From an uncultured Acetatifactor sp. (GTDB lineage Bacteria > Bacillota > Clostridia > Lachnospirales > Lachnospiraceae), in contig CAJUSI010000057.1 in assembly GCA_910589035.1 (NCBI GenBank), positions 1-17,794 on the forward strand: 17,794 bases of DNA. The letters are read 5' to 3'. The notes below the pieces were generated by a model. The model was not told where the DNA came from. It did no database searches and saw only the letters and a program-made list of their open reading frames with translations. This document shows, in pieces, positions 14,279-17,794 of this stretch; positions within the stretch are counted from its first letter, which is position 1, and each line of letters starts with the position of its first letter. Position numbers and translations under genes: made by a program.

Positions 14279-15814
14279 ATGGAAATGGAGACGGAAGAAG
14301 AACGAAAAGTACGCAGAAGACAGCAGCTCGAGGACATGAAGAAGGAGAAGCGCAGGACGGAACGCCTGTATCGTGCAGGAGCGGTGGCGGCCAGTGTGCT
14401 GGCGGTTCTGGTGGGTATCGGAGCCGGGATCGGCGCCGCCATGTTCCTTCATGGGCATGAGGCGGAGCAGCGGCAGGAAAGCAGCGCCGGGGAAGACCGG
14501 AGTGCGGCGCCAGGAATAATCGGAACCGGGGTATCCGGAGCAGCTGAGTCTAATGTTATCGGAGAAGGTAATCCCGCAGGAGCCGGGATGACTGGGACAG
14601 GAGCCTCCGGGGAAGGAGAAGCTGCGGAAGGCGATCTGCTCGCCAGGGGGGAATCTCCCGGAGAACAGGATCCTTCTGCAGCTGCGGATGGTTCCGATGT
14701 ACCGGACACCGGGCGGAAACGGAAGGGGGACCGGGGACGAAGGGAGGAATTTGATATTCTCAGGGCTTCCCGTGTCATACCCATAAGCGGAGCGGCAGTG
14801 GCGGACATTCCCGATCCGGAAGCGGAGGACTCCCCGCAGGAGAACATGGTATCCACTGCCCCGGAGGGGGATACAGTGTCCGCAGTCCCGGAAGAGATAC
14901 CGCAGAATCCGGCCGGGGCGGAGACGGTGCATTCTCCTATATGGGGAGCTCACGAAACGGCGGAGAAGGTGCATTCTCCTATATGGGGAGCTCACGAAAC
15001 GGCGAAGACGGGGAATTTCGGGGAAGAGGTTATCAGCAAATACGGAATTTTAATCGATGTATGGGACGGTGAGATTCTTTCTGAGAAGAGGGCCAGGGAA
15101 AGGATGAATCCTGCGTCCATGACCAAGGTACTGACAGTGTTGGTGGCGGCTGAGCATCTCACGGAGGAGGATATGGACAGAACCGTGCAAATCACCCAGG
15201 ACATTACGGATTACTGCTTTTCCAATAACTGCAGCATTGCGGGATATGATCTGAACGAAGAGGCTGCGGTCCGGGATCTGTTCTATGGGACGATTCTGCC
15301 TTCGGGAGCGGACGCGGCCCTGGCGCTGGCCGAATATGTGGCAGGCTCCCATGAGGCCTTTGTGGATATGATGAATGCGAAGCTGGAGGAGATGGGGCTG
15401 TCGGGAACTACGCACTTTACCAACTGCGTGGGGCTGTACGACGAGAACCATTATTCTACGGTTTATGATATGGCAGTGATTCTCAAGACGGCGGCGGACA
15501 ATCCGTTCTGCCGGGATGTGCTCTCCAGGCAGATCTATTATACGGTTCCCACACAGGAGCATCCGGAGGGGCTCATGCTGGTCAATTGGTTTCTGCGCAG
15601 AATCGAGGACAGGGATACCCACGGCACGGTGCTCTGTGCCAAGACCGGATTTATCGATGAAGCAGGAAGCTGCGCCGCCAGCCTTTCCGTGGGAGATAAC
15701 GGCAGAGAGTATATCTGCGTTACGGGTGCCTCCAGCGGCGCCTGGGATTGCATTGCGGATCAGGAGATATTGTACCGCACCTTTCTGCCCCAGGGACAGC
15801 AGGTTACGGAATGA
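14279..15814 (+). CDS. Membrane-anchored D-alanyl-D-alanine carboxypeptidase (peptidase S11)
   Basis: A 511-residue serine peptidase predicted to trim the terminal D-Ala from peptidoglycan stem peptides outside the membrane. Layout: a highly charged cytoplasmic start (1-32), one transmembrane helix (about 33-57), a Gly/Ala/Glu/Ser/Pro-rich linker of about 180 residues, then the catalytic domain (about 240-511). Active-site motifs are S280-M-T-K283 (nucleophile and base) and K455-T-G457. The position of the SxN motif reads S342-G-A344 instead of ending in Asn. Unlike classical DacA/PBP5, it has an N-terminal anchor and no C-terminal beta domain or amphipathic helix. The start has a modest ribosome binding site (AAGGGAAGAG, 14260-14269). 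A weak promoter may lie at 14098-14124 (TTGCGA, 15 nt, TATAAG). Confidence 0.88.
   Translation: MEMETEEERKVRRRQQLEDMKKEKRRTERLYRAGAVAASVLAVLVGIGAGIGAAMFLHGHEAEQRQESSAGEDRSAAPGIIGTGVSGAAESNVIGEGNPAGAGMTGTGASGEGEAAEGDLLARGESPGEQDPSAAADGSDVPDTGRKRKGDRGRREEFDILRASRVIPISGAAVADIPDPEAEDSPQENMVSTAPEGDTVSAVPEEIPQNPAGAETVHSPIWGAHETAEKVHSPIWGAHETAKTGNFGEEVISKYGILIDVWDGEILSEKRARERMNPASMTKVLTVLVAAEHLTEEDMDRTVQITQDITDYCFSNNCSIAGYDLNEEAAVRDLFYGTILPSGADAALALAEYVAGSHEAFVDMMNAKLEEMGLSGTTHFTNCVGLYDENHYSTVYDMAVILKTAADNPFCRDVLSRQIYYTVPTQEHPEGLMLVNWFLRRIEDRDTHGTVLCAKTGFIDEAGSCAASLSVGDNGREYICVTGASSGAWDCIADQEILYRTFLPQGQQVTE
14927..15010 (+). repeat. 42-bp tandem duplication in the carboxypeptidase linker
   Basis: 14927-14968 and 14969-15010 match at 40 of 42 bases and encode two consecutive copies of VHSPIWGAHETA plus two variable residues. 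The duplication keeps the reading frame and looks recent. Confidence 0.92.
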
Positions 15815-15830
15815 GAGCACAAAATGAAAA

Positions 15831-15843
15831 CGCAAAAAATGCG
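15831..15843 (-). terminator. Weak terminator candidate for sdaAA
   Basis: On the minus strand a 4-bp stem CGCA/TGCG with a T-loop is followed by TTTTCATTTT. It lies 57 nt after the sdaAA stop, in the spacer between convergent genes. The stem is short, and no better candidate is present for either gene. Confidence 0.28.
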
Positions 15844-15899
15844 CCTGTAAAACGCAAAGCAGAAGCGTAGAACAAGCGCACATAATAAGGGCGGAAATA

Positions 15900-16769
15900 T
15901 CAGAAGGTCTTCAGGCCCTCCCGGAAGGAAATACCCGTGGGGGTCGCGGCAAGTCCTCCCGTGCCGGTTTCCCGCAGATCCTGAGGAAGCATTCTTCCCA
16001 CGTTCTTCATGGCGTCGAACACTTCATCAGGGGGAATCCTGCTCCGTATCCCTGCGTTGGCCAGATCCGCGGAAGTCAGCGCGTTGACGGCGCCGATGAC
16101 ATTTCTCTTCACGCAGGGAACCTCCACCAGCCCGGCAACCGGATCACAGGCAAGGCCCAGGAGATTCTTCATGGCCAACGCCGCGGCGTGGGAGATGGCT
16201 TCCCCGTCCCCGCCCAGCAAATAGGCGGCGCCCCCGGCAGCCATGGCGGAGGCAGCTCCGATCTCTGCCTGACAGCCCCCTGCAGCGCCCGATACGGAGG
16301 CTCTCTGGGCGATGATGCCGCCGATACCGGCGCTTGTATAGAGTGCCTTCACCATCTGTTCCGTGGAATATCCTTTTTCCTGTTCCAGGGAGAGGAAGAC
16401 GGCGGGAATCACCCCGCAGGAACCCGCCGTGGGAGCGGCTACGATGCGCTTCATGCAGGCGTTGGATTCTGCCATTTTGATGGCTTTCTCCATCACGAGG
16501 CCAAGGAAGGGACCGCAGAGCATATCCCCCCGCATGCGGGCCTTTGCCGCCTTTTCCCCATCCCCGCCTGCAAGGCCGCTGGCGGAGGAAAGGGAAGGAT
16601 CATAGGACGCATCGGCATCCTTCATGGCTTCATACATTTTCCGCATCCGGAGGAAGGCTTCCTCCTCCGTGATCTCCATTTCCATACAGTCGTTGTCCCT
16701 GATTATTTCCCAGAAAGCTTTTCCGCTGCTTTTTTCCAATTCCATGATTTCCTGAAATGACTGATACAT
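15900..16769 (-). CDS. sdaAA: L-serine dehydratase, iron-sulfur-dependent, alpha subunit
   Basis: A 289-residue catalytic subunit (family norm about 290) that, with the beta subunit, deaminates L-serine to pyruvate and ammonia using an oxygen-sensitive [4Fe-4S] cluster. The conserved cysteine contexts are present: C118 in APTAGSCGVIP, C166 in AAGGCQAEIG, C208 in LACDPVAGLVE and C219 in VPCVKRN; three of these would be cluster ligands. The segment PTAGSCG is a family hallmark. GGAGGAAAG (16782-16774) precedes the ATG at 16769. It follows sdaAB by 31 nt on the same strand and must be co-transcribed. In a fermenting anaerobe it would feed serine into the pyruvate/acetyl-CoA pool used by the butyrate pathway. 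Confidence 0.96.
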   Translation of the reverse strand: MYQSFQEIMELEKSSGKAFWEIIRDNDCMEMEITEEEAFLRMRKMYEAMKDADASYDPSLSSASGLAGGDGEKAAKARMRGDMLCGPFLGLVMEKAIKMAESNACMKRIVAAPTAGSCGVIPAVFLSLEQEKGYSTEQMVKALYTSAGIGGIIAQRASVSGAAGGCQAEIGAASAMAAGGAAYLLGGDGEAISHAAALAMKNLLGLACDPVAGLVEVPCVKRNVIGAVNALTSADLANAGIRSRIPPDEVFDAMKNVGRMLPQDLRETGTGGLAATPTGISFREGLKTF

Positions 16770-16800
16770 ATCTTTCCTCCGAAGAAAATTTTTTGGTTTT

Positions 16801-17469
16801 TCAGGCTTTCTCTTCCAATCCCAGATAAGTCACCTTCAGAATTCCCTCCAGGTGGGACAGCCAGCGTATGGCGTTTTCCGGCACCTCCTGGTCGCATTCC
16901 AGCACGATAACTGCGGTGCCGCCCTTGGAGGAGCGGTAGAGCTGCATGGTGGCGATATTGATGGATTTATGGCTCAGCATGGAGGTGATCTCGGTGACAT
17001 GCCCGGGCTGGTCCAGATTATTCACGATCAGTGTGGGATAATCCCCGGAAAAGTTGGCAGGCAGCCCGTCGATTTCCGTGACCTTTATGGCTCCCCCGCC
17101 CACGGAGGCGGCCGTAACCTTCATATTACGTCCTTCATCCCCCCATAAATGCAGCCGGACGGTATTGGGATGCACATCGCCCAGATCGATGCCGGACATG
17201 ACATATTCCATACCCGCTTCCCGGGCATAATGGAAGCTGTCGGGAATCCGGGAGTCATCCACTGGAAATCCCAGCAGTCCGGCAATCAATGCCCTGTCCG
17301 TTCCATGCCCCTTGCCTGTGGCAAGAAAAGAACCATGAAAAAAGATATCCGCCTTCTTCACCGGCGCGCCCAGCAGCTTCCGGGCAATATTGCCGATTTT
17401 CACGGCTCCCGCTGTGTGTGAACTGGAGGGACCCACCATTACGGGACCGATAATGTCAAATGAATTCAT
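16801..17469 (-). CDS. sdaAB: L-serine dehydratase, iron-sulfur-dependent, beta subunit
   Basis: A 222-residue beta subunit. The N-terminal serine-dehydratase beta domain starts FDIIGPVMVGPSSSHTAGA and has the family stretch GHGTDRALIAGLLG. A C-terminal ACT domain (about 143-218, starting YPTLIVNNLDQPGHV) is usually involved in substrate control. Start: the ATG at 17475 is only 2 nt from GGAGG (17482-17478), while the ATG at 17469 is 8 nt away and gives the usual MNSFDIIGP N-terminus, so I choose the latter. The separate alpha and beta genes are the arrangement of Gram-positive anaerobes; in E. coli they are fused. Confidence 0.95.
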   Translation of the reverse strand: MNSFDIIGPVMVGPSSSHTAGAVKIGNIARKLLGAPVKKADIFFHGSFLATGKGHGTDRALIAGLLGFPVDDSRIPDSFHYAREAGMEYVMSGIDLGDVHPNTVRLHLWGDEGRNMKVTAASVGGGAIKVTEIDGLPANFSGDYPTLIVNNLDQPGHVTEITSMLSHKSINIATMQLYRSSKGGTAVIVLECDQEVPENAIRWLSHLEGILKVTYLGLEEKA

Positions 17470-17501
17470 GGGCATTGCCTCCTTCTTCCTGTGTTTATCG
17501 T

Positions 17502-17539
17502 TATAGTTTTACTATATCTTAGTTCGCCGGAAAAAGCAA
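17502..17539 (-). promoter_or_regulatory. sdaAB-sdaAA promoter with a palindromic -10 region
   Basis: Read on the minus strand: TTGCTT (17539-17534), a 17-nt spacer, TATAGT (17516-17511). The -10 box is the left arm of the perfect palindrome TATAGT-AAA-ACTATA (17516-17502), so a regulator binding there would cover the -10 and early transcribed bases. The -35 lies within the last codons of the upstream gene. Confidence 0.55.
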
Positions 17540-17794
17540 TAGCTGCACCCTGCATTTCTTCTTATAGCAGGCGATTCCGTATTTGAAAACCCGCTCCATT
17601 CCTTCTTCCAGCAGGGATTCCCCATATTTCATCCGTTCAATCTGCTCCAGGGCGTCCCGGCATCCTTTCTCCAGATTTCCGTCCTGCGCATATTTTACCT
17701 CGATGACGATTCCCACTTCCCCTTCCTCCGGCTCCACCAGGATATCGCTGTATCCGTCTCCCGACTCCGCATTGGAGGTCACCGCCCAGTCTTC
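17519..17794 (-). CDS. PD-(D/E)XK nuclease-fold protein, C-terminal part (partial)
   Basis: The last 91 residues of a protein whose start lies beyond the window; the frame is open to the edge (EDWAV at the border). The sequence DGYSDILVEPE followed by GIVIEVKYA gives the D...E-x-K pattern of the PD-(D/E)XK fold, and the helix LEKGCRDALEQIERMKYGE plus the strand KYGIACYKKKCRV match the end of DUF1703 / PD-(D/E)XK-9 proteins. These usually carry an N-terminal AAA-ATPase-like domain and are abundant in gut Clostridia and Bacteroidetes; their function is not established. The gene is cut by the window end, not by mutation as far as can be seen. Confidence 0.82.
   Translation of the reverse strand, partial: EDWAVTSNAESGDGYSDILVEPEEGEVGIVIEVKYAQDGNLEKGCRDALEQIERMKYGESLLEEGMERVFKYGIACYKKKCRVQLLLFPAN

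Noticed and set aside
14098..14460. A 120-residue plus frame starting at TTG before the carboxypeptidase
   Set aside because: It lacks a ribosome binding site, overlaps the carboxypeptidase start by about 180 nt in another frame, and has low-complexity composition.
15050..15883. A 277-residue minus frame over the carboxypeptidase
   Set aside because: It is antisense to the catalytic domain containing SMTK and KTG and has no motif of its own.

Overview
The window (17.8 kb, moderately GC-rich with AT-rich intergenic islands) looks like chromosome from an anaerobic Firmicute, most probably a butyrate-producing member of the Lachnospiraceae/Clostridia. The basis is strong AGGAGG-type ribosome binding sites, a complete thl-crt-hbd-bcd-etfB-etfA cluster, a Bce-type antimicrobial-peptide resistance module, an oxygen-labile two-subunit L-serine dehydratase, and a DUF1703-type PD-(D/E)XK protein. 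The organism call is inference from gene content; no rRNA or other taxonomic marker is present.

Region 1 (1-5540): the tail of an unknown upstream gene with a clean intrinsic terminator, then a Bce module. It holds a response regulator (177-848), a BceS-type sensor kinase (1336-2343), an ABC ATPase (2579-3343) and a large FtsX-like permease (3340-5313), followed by a possible 48-residue membrane peptide. The regulator and kinase are separated by an unusual 487-nt gap whose second half is an A/G-rich degenerate repeat running into the kinase start codon. A terminator hairpin plus an 11-nt direct repeat separate the two-component genes from the transporter genes, suggesting that the transporter has its own promoter.

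Region 2 (5541-12569): the butyryl-CoA pathway. Thiolase, crotonase, 3-hydroxybutyryl-CoA dehydrogenase, butyryl-CoA dehydrogenase and the two electron-transfer flavoprotein subunits convert 2 acetyl-CoA to butyryl-CoA, the last step probably being electron-bifurcating (NADH, crotonyl-CoA, ferredoxin). A good promoter and a weak Rex-like site precede thl, and a strong terminator follows etfA. The spacers between genes are long (97-232 nt) and several contain stable hairpins without U-tracts. The final butyryl-CoA to butyrate enzymes are not in the window.

Region 3 (12570-13362): an AT-rich low-density stretch with one possible short minus-strand gene, a near-consensus promoter with no convincing gene behind it, and inverted repeats. 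It looks like decayed or non-coding DNA. It ends in a pair of matched dyads around a promoter for the next gene.

Region 4 (13363-15814): a YkgJ-type cysteine-cluster protein whose last codons run into a 17-bp tandem repeat, then a membrane-anchored D-alanyl-D-alanine carboxypeptidase with a long low-complexity linker that contains a recent 42-bp tandem duplication.

Region 5 (15831-17794, minus strand): sdaAB-sdaAA, encoding the iron-sulfur L-serine dehydratase, with a promoter whose -10 box lies in a palindrome, and the 3' end of a PD-(D/E)XK nuclease-fold gene that runs off the window.

Most of the window is well-known biology. I found no clear evidence for a wholly new system. The most unusual items are the purine-rich repeat inside the Bce module, the paired dyads before the YkgJ gene, and the structured spacers of the butyrate cluster.
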